DNA of 64,000 bases from assembly GCA_019316985.1 (NCBI GenBank), contig CP079215.1:2976001-3040000 (forward strand), read 5' to 3'. The position numbers and the translations under genes were made by a program. Under the pieces are notes generated by a model. That model did not search any database. It worked only from the letters and a program-made list of their open reading frames with translations, and was not told the DNA's origin. The DNA comes from Paraniabella defluvii (GTDB lineage Bacteria; Bacteroidota; Bacteroidia; Chitinophagales; Chitinophagaceae). Below, piece by piece: positions 44,898 to 54,340 of the stretch; the stretch's first letter is position 1; every line of letters begins with the position of its first letter.

Positions 44898-45529
44898 GTG
44901 AAGAAGATATTGTTTTTAGTTAGTTTTTAATTGGCGTAACTGCGGTAAACGCGCAGTTTGAAAAAGCACGGACTCCGTGGTGCAGCTTTTCGGAGTAATA
45001 ATGACTGCTGATAGCCTGGAAGCTATTCCGGCCGTGAGTGTTACAGTAAAGGGAACCAAACGGGGTACCATTACTAACAACAACGACGGTGTGTTTTCAA
45101 TCGCCGTTTTAAAAGGAGATGTGATCGAATTTTCGCATGTGAGCTTTTTGCCCGGCAGCGTAAATGTTCCGGATACGCTTAAAGGCACTCAATATAGTAT
45201 TGTAAAAACATTGGTTAGAGATACTGCTTTTTTACCGGTAGCCATCATAAGGCCACGGCCTACGCCCGAGCAGTTTGCGCGGGATTTTGTGAATGTGCCG
45301 GTTGCAGAAGATGAACTGGAAATTTTACGAAAAGCCAATACCCTGAAGCCAGGCGGGCCTATTTGGCAAAACTGCCGCATGATGGCCGTGAAATGACCAG
45401 CAGGCAGTTAAATAATGTATTTCAACGGGCCCGTTACCAGGGACAAATACCCCTATGAATATATTTAGTCCGGCTGCCTGGGCCGAATTTATCAATGCCT
45501 GGAAACGTGGCGATTTTAAAAGGAAGTAA
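44898..45529 (+). CDS. Secreted carboxypeptidase-like regulatory-domain protein
   Basis: About 210 residues. GTG start and hydrophobic signal KKILFLVSFLIGVTAVNAQ after repairing a T run near 44928. The beta-sandwich domain, FGVIMTADSLEAIPAVSVTV and GVFSIAVLKGDVIEFSHVSF, is like the CarboxypepD_reg-like domain that precedes TonB receptors, but here it stands alone. The C-terminal third (FINAWKRGDFKRK) is basic. Breaks are near 44928, 44966, 45356 and 45455. The stop codon abuts a heptamer array. No specific function is known. Confidence 0.75.
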
Positions 45530-45660
45530 AGCGGATAGTGAATAAAGGGTAGTGAATAAAGGGTAGTGAATAGTAAGTAATGAATGATGTAGAGAGTAAC
45601 AAATGTCCCTGTATCTACTATTCAGTATCCGGCACCTGGTATCCATTATCTGGCCTCTGA
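45524..45660. repeat. Heptamer arrays in facing arms after the carboxypeptidase-like gene
   Basis: Left arm: 7-bp units from the stop codon to 45586, alternating GTGAATA and AAGGGTA. Right arm: pyrimidine-richer units such as TATTCAG and TATCCGG to about 45660. TGAATAGTA at 45567-45575 and TACTATTCA at 45616-45624 are exact inverted copies. The right arm stops about 30 bp before the ruvA stop codon. Confidence 0.82.
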
Positions 45661-45687
45661 ATCCGGTGTCTATTTTCCAATATCGCG

Positions 45688-46273
45688 CTACAACCCCTTC
45701 AATACTTTTTTGATCAGGTCTTCCAGCTGAAGCTCAGGCTCAGCCTGAAGAAACTTGGATAGGTTTTGCTCTGCTTGCTGCCTGTTGATCCCCAATGCCA
45801 GTAAGGCTTCCAGCGCATCCTGTTTAACCGAAGAGGTGTAGGTTTTGCCAGGGGTAACTATTGTATCTGTACTTTGCTTACCTATTTTATCCTTTAATTC
45901 TAATACAGCACGTTCAGCAGTTTTCTTCCCGATGCCTTTAATACGTTCCAGGGCTTTGCTGTCTTCATGCATGATGGCCGAGCTAACTTCCTCCGGTTTC
46001 ATATAAGAAAGAATCAGCCGCGCTGTGTTTGCTCCTATCCCCGATACACTTATTAGTAATAAAAATATGTTTTTTCCTGCATATCGCTAAAGCCATAAAG
46101 CAGGTGAGCATCTTCCTTTATAATTACATGGGTAAACAATAAGCCCTTGTCCGCGTTTTGAATTTTAGAATACGTATTGAGGCTGATATTAACTTCATAG
46201 CCTATTCCGCCTATATCCACAATTACTGCAGAGGAGTGATGCTTGCAAATGTTCCTTTTAAGTAACTTATCAT
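45688..46273 (-). CDS. ruvA: Holliday junction branch migration protein RuvA
   Basis: RuvA binds four-way junctions and loads the RuvB motor in recombinational repair; about 195 residues. The N-terminal OB fold reads MISYLKGTFASITPSAVIVD after repair near 46232, then IGYEVNISLNTY. The helix-hairpin-helix segments are LLISVSGIGANTARLILSYM and LERIKGIGKKTAERAVLELK. The C-terminal RuvB-binding domain ends LEDLIKKVLKGL. A second break is near 46065. A heptamer array lies immediately upstream. Confidence 0.94.
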
Positions 46274-46280
46274 TTACCAA

Positions 46281-46315
46281 ATATCCGTTCTAAATCACAA
46301 ATTCTAAATCAACAG
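46281..46315. repeat. Heptamer repeat upstream of ruvA
   Basis: Five 7-bp units in register: ATATCCG, then TTCTAAA, TCACAAA, TTCTAAA and TCAACAG. Similar TAAATCCT and AAATTCTG words recur at about 46411-46466 before fabH in direct, not inverted, orientation. Confidence 0.65.
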
Positions 46316-46464
46316 GGTAAAAGAAATTTTATCCGGTATTATTTTATGATACAGGCGGCGCTGTACCGCATCACTCAATATGAACATTTGGGGATACATG
46401 CGTTAGTAATCCATAAATCCTAAACTTGCACGCGCTAAGCAGGTTACAAAATCATAAATTCTGT

Positions 46465-46472
46465 TACCTTTG
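46465..46472 (+). promoter_or_regulatory. Possible -7 element of fabH
   Basis: TACCTTTG matches TAnnTTTG, 47 bp upstream of the fabH ATG. No convincing -33 element was found. Confidence 0.4.
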
Positions 46473-46518
46473 GCATCCCCGGAGGGGTTCTTCGGCAAAA
46501 AATATTTTTAAGAAAGCA

Positions 46519-47510
46519 ATGGCGAACAAAATTACAGCGGCAATTACAGCAGTGAATGGCTATGTTCCTGAAGATAAACTAACCAATTTCGATCTTGAAA
46601 AAATAGTGGAGACCAACGATGAATGGATACGTACCCGCACCGGTATAGAGGAGCGAAGAATTTTAAAAGGTGAAGGAAAGGGCGTGAGTGAAATGATTGT
46701 ACCTGCGGTGAGGGGGCTTTTAGAAAAACGCGGCATTGATGCCACCGAGGTGGATTGCATCATTGTAGCTACGGTTACGCCTGATATGGTATTTCCGGCT
46801 ACCGCTAATATTGTAGCACATAAAGTTGGGGCCGTTAATGCTTTCGGCTACGATGTTTCTGCCGCATGTTCGGGTTTCTTGTATGCGCTTACCCAGGGCG
46901 CGGCATTTATAGAAAGCGGCCGTTACAGGAAAGTAATTGTGGTTGGAGCGGATAAAATGAGCGCTATTGTTGATTATACCGATAGAACTACCTGCATCAT
47001 TTTTGGAGATGGCGCCGGCGCCGTCCTGCTGGAGCCTAACGAAGATGGATTGGGGATCAAAGACAGCCTTTTAAAAAGTGATGGAAGCGGGGCCCAGTAC
47101 CTGCGAATGAAAGCCGGCGGCAGCGCATACCCCGCTACTGCCGAAACTGTGGCCAACCGCGAGCATTATGCGTACCAGGAAGGACAAACCGTGTTTAAAT
47201 TTGCTGTAAAAGGAATGGCTGATGTGAGTGCAGAGCTTTTGGAAAAAAATAATTTAACGGGCGACGATATTGCCTGGCTGGTTCCACACCAGGCCAATTT
47301 GCGCATTATTGATGCTACTGCTAACCGTATTGGTCTGCCCCGGGAAAAGGTGATGATCAACATACAAAAGTTTGGGAACACAACAGCTGCAACAATACCC
47401 CTTTGCCTCTGGGAATGGGAAAGCAGGCTCAAAAAAGGCGATAAGCTTGTGCTGGCTGCTTTTGGGGCGGATTTACCTGGGGCGCGACGCTGGTAGAGTG
47501 GGCTTATTAG
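46519..47510 (+). CDS. fabH: Beta-ketoacyl-ACP synthase III
   Basis: FabH starts fatty-acid synthesis by condensing acetyl-CoA (or branched primers) with malonyl-ACP. About 330 residues. N-terminal [20 protein letters not shown] and [14 protein letters not shown]. The catalytic Cys is in [13 protein letters not shown], His in [11 protein letters not shown], and Asn in [12 protein letters not shown]-run break near 47465 hides the true end [12 protein letters not shown]. The start at 46519 ([12 protein letters not shown]) suits the family; upstream sequence in frame is repeat-derived. Confidence 0.96.
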
Positions 47511-47570
47511 TATTTTCAAACTTTAAAGTTAATTACTGGCTTCGGTTAATTAATATTCATTACCCTTAAT

Positions 47571-48024
47571 TTGACATCCGATATACAAATACGCCGTGCC
47601 GAGGCAGCTGATTGCCCGCGAATTCTGGAGCTGGTGCAGGAACTGGCTGATTACGAAAAAGCATCTTCAGAAGTAACGGTAAGCCAGGAGCATTTTTCAG
47701 AGAGTGGGTTTGGTGCTCACCCCGTGTGGTGGGGATTTGTAGCCGAAGCACAGGGCCGCATAGTGGCTTTTGCTTTATATTATATAAGATTTTCTACCTG
47801 GAAAGGGCAGGCTATGTACCTGGAAGACATATTGGTTACTGAAGAAATGCGTGGAAAAGGAATTGGAAAGCAGTTGTTTAACGCGTTAATAGCCGAAGCC
47901 CGGCAAAAGGTTTAAAAAGAATATGCTGGCAGGTGCTCGACTGGAATGAGCCAGCCATCAGTTTTTATAAAAATACAATGCGTCGTTTGATGGCGAATGG
48001 ATCAATTGCGCTATCGATGCCTAA
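47571..48024 (+). CDS. GNAT-family N-acetyltransferase
   Basis: About 150 residues of the diamine/spermidine-acetyltransferase-like GNAT branch. IRRAEAADCPRILELVQELA opens the fold. The acetyl-CoA site is VTEEMRGKGIGKQLFNALI. NEPAISFYKKYNASFDGEW closes it after repair near 47905 and 47970. The start is a TTG at 47571. The substrate is unknown; similarity to SAT-type enzymes suggests a polyamine or small amine. A terminator follows. Confidence 0.88.
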
Positions 48025-48029
48025 AAAAA

Positions 48030-48058
48030 GTAAACCTCCCGCAAACGGGAGTTTTTTT
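48030..48058 (+). terminator. Terminator after the GNAT gene
   Basis: CTCCCG and CGGGAG pair around CAAA, followed by seven T. It lies 11 bp after the GNAT stop, between convergent genes. Confidence 0.88.
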
Positions 48059-48082
48059 CTATAAGCAGTGTAAAACAAAGTG

Positions 48083-49132
48083 CTAGAAAGAATATACCGC
48101 AGCCACCAGGAATGTGCTGGCGCTTTTGGTAGAGCTGCCGTCATTTTTGTGAAAATCGGGTCTTTGGCGCTGTCGATCCTGAACTCAGGAATAATAGCCA
48201 AACCGCTAACCGGCTTGATATTAAAAGACAGGGTGCTCTGAACGATAGAAGTTCCAAAAATCAGGGCGTCTTTTTTATCGTCAAAATACTCACCTCTTAA
48301 TGTAATGCCAAACTTATCAGAAGGGTCTACATTTACATATAGTGCCGATCCCCACCATTTGCCGGAAGTGCCGGTTGCCGGATCAACCATTTTTACCGTT
48401 CCGTCATAACCAAGCGAAAAACATCATTTACTTTAGCGGTAGCGGTAAGGCCAATTTGGTTGATATTATTACCTGCCGTGTCTTTGCCTCCTACATAGTT
48501 CAGAAATGCATTTACATGGTCGGATGTTTTGCTGAATTGTGCAATCACGTTCTTTTTAGCAAAAGAGGCCGACAGGAAGTCGGTTGGATTAGCCACACCC
48601 GCCATTAAACCAAAGCCGCTTCCAAGAGTAAAGTCGGCTTTCAAGCCCGTATGGGAGAACGGTCCGTAAGAAAACATATAGCTCATGCTATAGTTACGGT
48701 TGAGCTGGGGTCGAGCACCTCATATCCCAGATGGGTGCCCCATTTACCGGCTGAAATTCTTATATTATCAGTTGGGTTATACGTTACATAAGCTTGTTTA
48801 ATGGCTTGTAGCACACCCGATTCTACATACGAAAATTCGGTAGCCCTTGTTCCGAAGCCCAGGTCTACCACTACGCCTGCTTTCCCTTTGGTGTAGCTGG
48901 CTTTTAATGAAGCCATGCCCAGTTCAATAGAATTCTGAGAGTTCGTAAAGCTGGTTTTATTATTAAATGTACCTGTTGATTTAGCATTAGCGAAATTGTA
49001 ACGGTAGTAGGCATCTACCGACCCGTTGATTTGAAGTTCGCCTTTAGGTTCGTCAGTTTCCGGTTCTGTTTGTGCAAAAATTGCAGTTGAGATGAAAAGA
49101 GCTTTGGTTGCTAAAAGAAGTTTTCCTTTCAT
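48083..49132 (-). CDS. Outer-membrane beta-barrel porin (OmpL-like, BBP2 type)
   Basis: About 350 residues: signal peptide MKGKLLLATKALFISTAIFA, short acidic linker (TEPETDEPKGELQ), then alternating beta-strands. Markers are INGSVDAYYRYNFANAKST, KQAYVTYNPTDNIRISAGKW and FGITLRGEYFDDKKDAL, ending FLVAAVYSF. The pattern matches the putative beta-barrel porin-2 family. Breaks are near 48686, 48405 and 48155. Probably a general diffusion channel; solute unknown. Confidence 0.85.
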
Positions 49133-49450
49133 TTACTTTAGTTTAAAGTTTAAAAAAATGTTTAAAACGAAATTCATATAGTAATTGCACTTAATTTGAT
49201 ATTATGAAATATGGTATACTTTATTTTTCTTCTATTTCCTATAAAATATTCATATTAAATAAATACTAATTAATTGTAAACATAACAATAATTTCATTAA
49301 AATTGAAAAAACTATAGAAATTATATAGATATAATTATAATTAATATGATGTCCAAAGCTGTTTTTAATCGGGAGCGTAACATAAGAAACCGGATTATTA
49401 GCACGCGGCTATTGAAAAATGCTATATTTGCGCCCTAAAAAAAAATTACA
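49133..49450. other. AT-rich divergent promoter region between porin and efp
   Basis: A 318-bp region, very AT-rich from 49140 to 49350. It holds the porin promoter on the minus strand and the efp promoter near 49423. No coding sequence, hairpin terminator or 7/8-bp array was found. Confidence 0.6.
49423..49430 (+). promoter_or_regulatory. Probable -7 element of efp
   Basis: TATATTTG matches the Bacteroidota consensus TAnnTTTG, 20 bp upstream of the efp ATG. No good -33 TTTG is present at 19-21 bp. Confidence 0.5.
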
Positions 49451-50015
49451 ATGGCAAATACTGCAGATATCAGCCGCGGCATGATTCTCAAACTGGATGG
49501 CAGCCTTTACTCGGTAGTTGAGTTTGGTGAAAACAAAACAGCTCGTGCAGCAGCAAAGGTTTGGGCAAAACTTAAGGGCGTAGACAACAGCAGAACAATT
49601 GAGAAAACATGGAACTCGGGAGATACCATTTTTCCGGTAAGGGTTGAAAAAGAGAGTACCAGTATCTTTACCAGGATGAAACCGGCTATAATTTTATGGA
49701 CAACAGCACATTCGAGCAAATGAGTGTAGCCGAAAACCTGATTGATGCGCCGCAGTTCTTGAAAGAAGGGCAGGAAGTAGCCATTGCCATTAATACAGAA
49801 ACTGAACAGCCCGTTAGTGTTGAGTTGCCGGATAAAATTGTAATGCTGGTAACTTATACGGAACCTGGGTTAAAGGGAGATACCGCCACCCGTACCTTAA
49901 AACCAGCTACGGTTGAAACCGGTGCCACTGTTAGCGTGCCTTTATTTGTAAACGAAGGCGAGCTGATTAGGTAAATACCAAAACCGGTGAATACGTAGAA
50001 CGCGTAAAAGAATAA
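49451..50015 (+). CDS. efp: Translation elongation factor P with Arg at the loop tip
   Basis: EF-P rescues ribosomes stalled at polyproline. About 188 residues in three beta-barrel domains: [20 protein letters not shown] in domain [22 protein letters not shown] in domain [21 protein letters not shown] at the end. Counting from Met1, the exposed loop is [12 protein letters not shown] with Arg32 at the tip. Most EF-Ps have Lys there. The loop resembles that of EarP-type factors (NKSGRNAA), in which Arg32 is rhamnosylated. Breaks near 49660 and 49975. accB follows on the same strand. Confidence 0.95.
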
Positions 50016-50203
50016 TTATAAGCATATATTAAAATGGCTCTGATCGATACAGATTGCGGGCCATTTTTAATTATGGCCTTACTGTGCCAAAAATTAGCAG
50101 AAATCTGCTGTTTAATCTTGTTGATTTACTTACCTTAGATGTTCGTTTCGAACGCTGTTACACAATAATTGTATTAACCCCAAAGCTGTCAAACTTGAAA
50201 AAT

Positions 50204-50695
50204 ATGGACTTCAGGCAAATTCAGGAATTGATCAAAATGGTCAATAAATCTAATATCGGAGAACTAAATATAGAACAGAAAGATTTCAAATTAACCATTA
50301 AGCAAAAGGAAGAAGCTATTACACAAGTGGTTTCAGCCCCTCCTTTCCCGGTTCAGGGTTTACCGGTTCCGGTAGCGCCCGCGCAAATAACAGCGCCGCA
50401 AACCCCGGCAGCAGCGGCTTCAGCTGAAAAGCCAAAAGCCGAATCTTCAAGCAACAATACTATTATCAAAAGCCCTATGATAGGTACTTTCTATCGCAGG
50501 CCATCGCCCGATAAAGCCAATTTTGTAGAAGAGGGCGATATTATTACTCCGGGAAAAGTGCTTTGTGTAATTGAGGCAATGAAGCTGTTTAATGAAATCG
50601 AAAGCGAAATAAGCGGACGGATCGTAAAAATACTGGTAGACGACGCCTCTCCGGTTGAGTTCGATCAGCCTCTGTTTGAAGTGGAAACAGCATAA
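50204..50695 (+). CDS. accB: Biotin carboxyl carrier protein of acetyl-CoA carboxylase
   Basis: AccB (about 163 residues) carries biotin between the carboxylase and transferase of acetyl-CoA carboxylase. MDFRQIQELIKMVNKSNIGE at the start, an Ala/Pro-rich linker at residues 45-85, and the biotinyl domain SPMIGTFYRRPSPDKANFV with CVIEAMKLFNEIE, where the Lys is biotinylated. The frame is intact. The start at 50204 is the family start, although the frame is open further upstream. The stop codon lies in the first unit of an octamer array that separates accB from the inserted gene. Confidence 0.96.
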   Translation: MDFRQIQELIKMVNKSNIGELNIEQKDFKLTIKQKEEAITQVVSAPPFPVQGLPVPVAPAQITAPQTPAAAASAEKPKAESSSNNTIIKSPMIGTFYRRPSPDKANFVEEGDIITPGKVLCVIEAMKLFNEIESEISGRIVKILVDDASPVEFDQPLFEVETA

Positions 50696-50731
50696 TAATG
50701 CGATAATGAGCTGATTTGCTAATGTGCTAAT
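50692..50731 (+). repeat. Left octamer arm flanking the four-helix-bundle gene
   Basis: Five 8-bp units in register, including GCGATAAT, GAGCTGAT, TTGCTAAT and GTGCTAAT; the first contains the accB stop. Reverse-complemented, it reads ATTAGCACATTAGC, matching the right arm. Confidence 0.88.
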
Positions 50732-50746
50732 CATAAAAATTGGTTT

Positions 50747-51136
50747 ATGCAAAAAAGACCTTATAGAGAAAAATCCGATCTTAAAGTTGAGTTTCGATTT
50801 TTCTTTGTTAATTATTGATTACTGTAGCAGGTTGGACGAGAGCAAAAAGTTTGCAATAAGTAGGCAACTATTCAGGTCGGGCACTTCTATTAGAGCCAAT
50901 GCATTTGAGGCTCAAAATTGTGAGAGTAAAGCCGACTTTATACATAAAATAAAGATATCGGCCAAAGAAGCCGATGAAACGCAGTACTGGCTCACATTAT
51001 GTGAATATTCCCGGGAGTATCCTTCAACATCTGACTTATTTATTAAATTAGAAAAGATCAGCAAAATTCTAAATAAAATTTTGTCGACTTCAAGAAGGAA
51101 AATCCGTTTAGTTATATTCTTAGTTTTTTTATATAA
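50747..51136 (+). CDS. Four-helix-bundle protein, S23/IVP-like
   Basis: About 125 residues of the four-helix-bundle family (TIGR02436/PF05635) that includes the proteins encoded in 23S rRNA intervening sequences and, more distantly, the Avd protein of diversity-generating retroelements. The signature is SRQLFRSGTSIRANAFEAQN followed by ESKADFIHKIKISAKEADET. The likely start ATG at 50747 needs a correction in the following A run; the end at 51136 (SRRKNPFSYILSFFI) needs one extra A near 51102. It lies between accB and accC, which are normally adjacent, and is flanked by inverted octamer arms. Members bind structured RNA; partner here unknown. Confidence 0.87.
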
Positions 51137-51152
51137 ACAGGTGTGCGATGTC

Positions 51153-51200
51153 ATTATCGTATTAGCACATTACCATATTAGCACATTAAAAAATTATGTT
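51153..51200 (+). repeat. Right octamer arm flanking the four-helix-bundle gene
   Basis: Six 8-bp units each starting ATTA: ATTATCGT, ATTAGCAC twice, ATTACCAT, ATTAAAAA and ATTATGTT. The last one contains the accC start codon. ATTAGCACATTA is the exact reverse complement of part of the left arm. Confidence 0.88.
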
Positions 51201-52535
51201 TAAAAAGATATTAATAGCCAACAGGGGTGAAATTGCCTTGCGTATTATAAGAACCTGTCGCGAGATGGGAATAAAGACGGTTGCCGTTTACTCCACCGCG
51301 GATAGCGAGAGTTTGCATGTAAAATTTGCAGATGAAGCGGTATGCATCGGCCGGCCTGCCAGCTCCGAGTCTTATTTGAATATTCCTAATATAATGGCCG
51401 CCATCGAAATTACCAATGCCGATGCGGTACACCCCGGATATGGCTTCCTGGCCGAAAATGCCAAGTTTGCTGATATCTGTAACAAAAGCAACATTAAGTT
51501 TATTGGTCCTACCGCAGATATGATCAATAAAATGGGAGATAAGATCACGGCAAAAGAAACCATGATCAAGGCCGGGGTACCGGTTGTACCCGGGGAGAAG
51601 GCTTATTGGAGAGTGTGGAGCATGCAAGGGGATTGGCAAAAGAAATCGGCTACCCCGTTATTTTAAAAGCAACAGCCGGCGGTGGCGGAAAAGGCATGCG
51701 AATAGTTTGGGAAGAACCCGAACTGGAAAAAGCCTATGATACTGCTAAAATGGAAGCCGCTGCCTCATTTAAAAATGACGGGATCTACATGGAGAAATTT
51801 GTAGAAGAGCCCCGCCATATTGAAATACAGGTTGCCGGCGACCAGTTTGGTAATGTATGTCATATGAGCGAGCGCGATTGCTCTATTCAAAGACGTCATC
51901 AGAAGCTGGTAGAGGAGTCTCCTTCTCCTTTTATGACAGATGAGTTACGCGCGGCAATGGGAGAGGCTGCAAAGAAAGCCGCTGCTGCTATTGGTTATGA
52001 AAGCGTGGGCACTATCGAGTTTCTTGTAGATAAACATCGCAATTTCTACTTTATGGAGATGAATACCCGTATACAGGTAGAACATTGCGTAACGGAAGAA
52101 GTGATCAACTTTGATTTAATAAAAGAACAGATCAAAATTGCCATGGGTGAAAAGATATCCGGCAATGACTATTTCCCTAACATGCATAGTATCGAATGCC
52201 GTATCAATGCAGAGGATCCGTTTAACGATTTCCGCCCTTCACCAGGAAAAATAACTAACCTGCATGTGCCTGGTGGTCATGGTGTAAGGGTGGATAGCCA
52301 CGTTTATGCCGGTTATACTATATCCCCTTACTATGATTCAATGATCGGCAAGCTTATCACCGTAGCGCGTACCAGGAGAGAAGCCATAGATACCATGTAC
52401 AGAGCATTAAGCGAATATGTTATTGAGGGTGTTAAAACTACCATTCCTTTCCACCTGCAATTAATGAAAAATGAAGATTTCATTAACGGGAACTTCAATA
52501 CTAAGTTTTTAGAAACTTTTCAGTTAAAGAAATAA
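51196..52535 (+). CDS. accC: Biotin carboxylase subunit of acetyl-CoA carboxylase
   Basis: AccC (about 447 residues, EC 6.3.4.14) carboxylates the biotin on AccB using ATP and bicarbonate. [20 protein letters not shown] opens the preATP-grasp domain. The ATP-grasp glycine loop is [33 protein letters not shown] and the active-site segment [17 protein letters not shown] follow, then [16 protein letters not shown] break near 51598 is a homopolymer loss. The start codon sits in the last unit of the right octamer arm, so the array may form part of its leader. Confidence 0.96.
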
Positions 52536-52565
52536 ATAGTTGTTTCGGGTGCGGCATCCCGGCAA

Positions 52566-52600
52566 CAAAAATGGGCTTCGGTAAACTGAAGCCCATTTTT
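52566..52600. terminator. Bidirectional terminator between accC and DUF6263 gene
   Basis: ATGGGCTTC and GAAGCCCAT form a perfect 9-bp stem with an 8-base loop, A run before and T run after. It serves the convergent accC and DUF6263 genes. Confidence 0.92.
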
Positions 52601-52622
52601 TATGAAATGTAGTGAGTAGTAA

Positions 52623-53512
52623 CTATGGTTTTTTTACCGTGGTCATAGTTATATCCGAGGTAACAGCCATAGGTATTTTTTGCCCCCGGCTTCTATGTTG
52701 CCTTTCATCTTCTGTTGTATGAAGGATTTTAGCGGCATCCCCGTGTCTATATCAACCTCTGTGCTCCCCGAAAATGCGCCTTCGATGGCAAAGCCTACTT
52801 CTATGCCATTAGTGACCATCGACGAGCTGCTGTCTGTAGCCATTTTACCGGTAAAATCTATAAACGCTTTATTGCCTTCTACTTTTACCAACGTATAGGT
52901 GGCCGAGCCTGCAATTGTATAAGGCTGCTTTAAGCTCATTTCCGTAGTCCAGGATTCACCGGTTTTGACGGGCGATTTGGGGTAAAAGCCGAAAGACTGC
53001 TCAATCATATTCTTTAAAGCATCTTCGCCTACCACACCTTTCATGGCCTCCTTTTGTTGCGCAGCTCCTTCTATTTTCTCCAGCATTTCCCGGGCGCCTT
53101 CAATCTTCAGTACCTTGCCGTATTCATCAATCAGGAGAGACAGGCTTTGTCCTTTCAGTGCTTTGAAAGCAGCACTTAGTTCATTAGAGGTATCGGTATC
53201 ATCGCTGCTCATTTTTACCTGTTGCCCCATCACCTGCATGTTCATATCCAATTTGTCGTAAACAAGGGTCAGCTTTTTGTTATTGCCTTCTGTAGAGATG
53301 CGATACGTATTGTGGAGGTTATAGTCCATATTCATTTCCATATTTTGATCCATTACGTTTTGGATCATTTTGGTTTGACTGGCCAATGCCACTCCATACC
53401 GGCTTCCCTCAGGCGGATTAAACTTTAAGGTGTATGCTTTCTGCGCCTGCACAATAGCAGAGAGCACAAAGCATGTCAACAGGCACAACAAAAGATGCTT
53501 TTTCATGGACAT
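52623..53512 (-). CDS. DUF6263-like secreted protein
   Basis: About 295 residues with signal peptide KKHLLLCLLTCFVLSAIVQA. The mature part includes YTLKFNPPEGSRYGVALASQ, MGQQVKMSSDD and GFYPKSPVKTGESWTTEMSL, a pattern I associate with the DUF6263 family of periplasmic proteins. It may start at 53512 or at the Met two codons later. A break near 52683 hides the end ITMTTVKKP. It follows the DUF2911 gene with no gap, so both are probably cotranscribed. Confidence 0.7.
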
Positions 53513-54340
53513 CTATTTTAATGAATTGATCAGTTTGTTATTTAAAGTTACATAATCCTGGTTTTGGGCTGCAGTGGCCAGTTCTTTCGACTTTAGTGCC
53601 GCTTCTTTTGCCTGTGCTGTTTTGCCCAGCTTAGCTAACGTGCGGGCCTGTTGATACCTGATCCAGAAAGCATTAGGCTGTGCCTCCACCGCCTTTGCGA
53701 ACCACTCTTCTGCCTGCTTCAGGTCTTTCCCGCTTTCGAGATAATAAAAGGCCGATTGGAAATAGGCAGGTTTATCCGATTTCATCGATTCTGCTATAGA
53801 CGCCATGATCCTGCCATCTACATTGGTTTTAATGGGAAGACTCACCATCGACTTGTCCCAGCTGATGATCAGGTCGCAGCTTTCCGGCTGAACGTTGTCA
53901 AACTGAATGCTGAAATTCTCTACACTGGTAGCTAAAGGCTTTACTTTCGCGGTTACTCTCACCACATCCTCTTCCTGTTTGTAAGCGGCAGGACTGGTTA
54001 CATCGGTTTGTTTGGTAATGATGAGTGTCCAGCTGGTTGCCCCGGTATGCTGAGAAGTCCATATTTGCCGGCAGGAATTTCTTTGCCGCCGATAATAACA
54101 TTGTCGCCGAATGTAGGGTTGTAGCTCCGTTTGCACCGGTTCTCCAAACAGCATTATAAGGCACCAGGTCTCCAAATATCTTCCTGCCTTTTTTACCGGG
54201 CGGCTATACGAAAGCTCTACATTAGACAAGCCGAATTCCTGTTTGATAGTTTGGGCAGGGCTGGGCGCCGGCATTTTTATCTGGGCGTTTGCGTAGGATA
54301 ATGCGCATAATAATGCGGCAGATAATACAATCTTTTTCAT
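53513..54340 (-). CDS. DUF2911-domain secreted protein with TPR-like C-terminus
   Basis: Signal peptide MKKIVLSAALLCALSYANA, then the DUF2911 domain, VELSYSRPVKKGRKIFGDLV, VPYNAVWRTGANGATTLTFG and GGKEIPAGKYGLLSIPG, and a C-terminal tetratricopeptide-like part with EEWFAKAVEAQPNAFWIRYQ. The reading frame looks intact at 275 residues, but about 65 residues between 54060 and 54200 are wrong. Three one-base losses (near 54193, 54118 and 54035) together restore the frame. Function unknown. Confidence 0.86.
   Translation of the reverse strand: MKKIVLSAALLCALSYANAQIKMPAPSPAQTIKQEFGLSNVELSYSRPVKKAGRYLETWCLIMLFGEPVQTELQPYIRRQCYYRRQRNSCRQIWTSQHTGATSWTLIITKQTDVTSPAAYKQEEDVVRVTAKVKPLATSVENFSIQFDNVQPESCDLIISWDKSMVSLPIKTNVDGRIMASIAESMKSDKPAYFQSAFYYLESGKDLKQAEEWFAKAVEAQPNAFWIRYQQARTLAKLGKTAQAKEAALKSKELATAAQNQDYVTLNNKLINSLK

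Noticed and set aside
50692..51200. Diversity-generating retroelement, because the four-helix-bundle protein is related to Avd
   Set aside because: No reverse transcriptase, template repeat or variable repeat is in the window.
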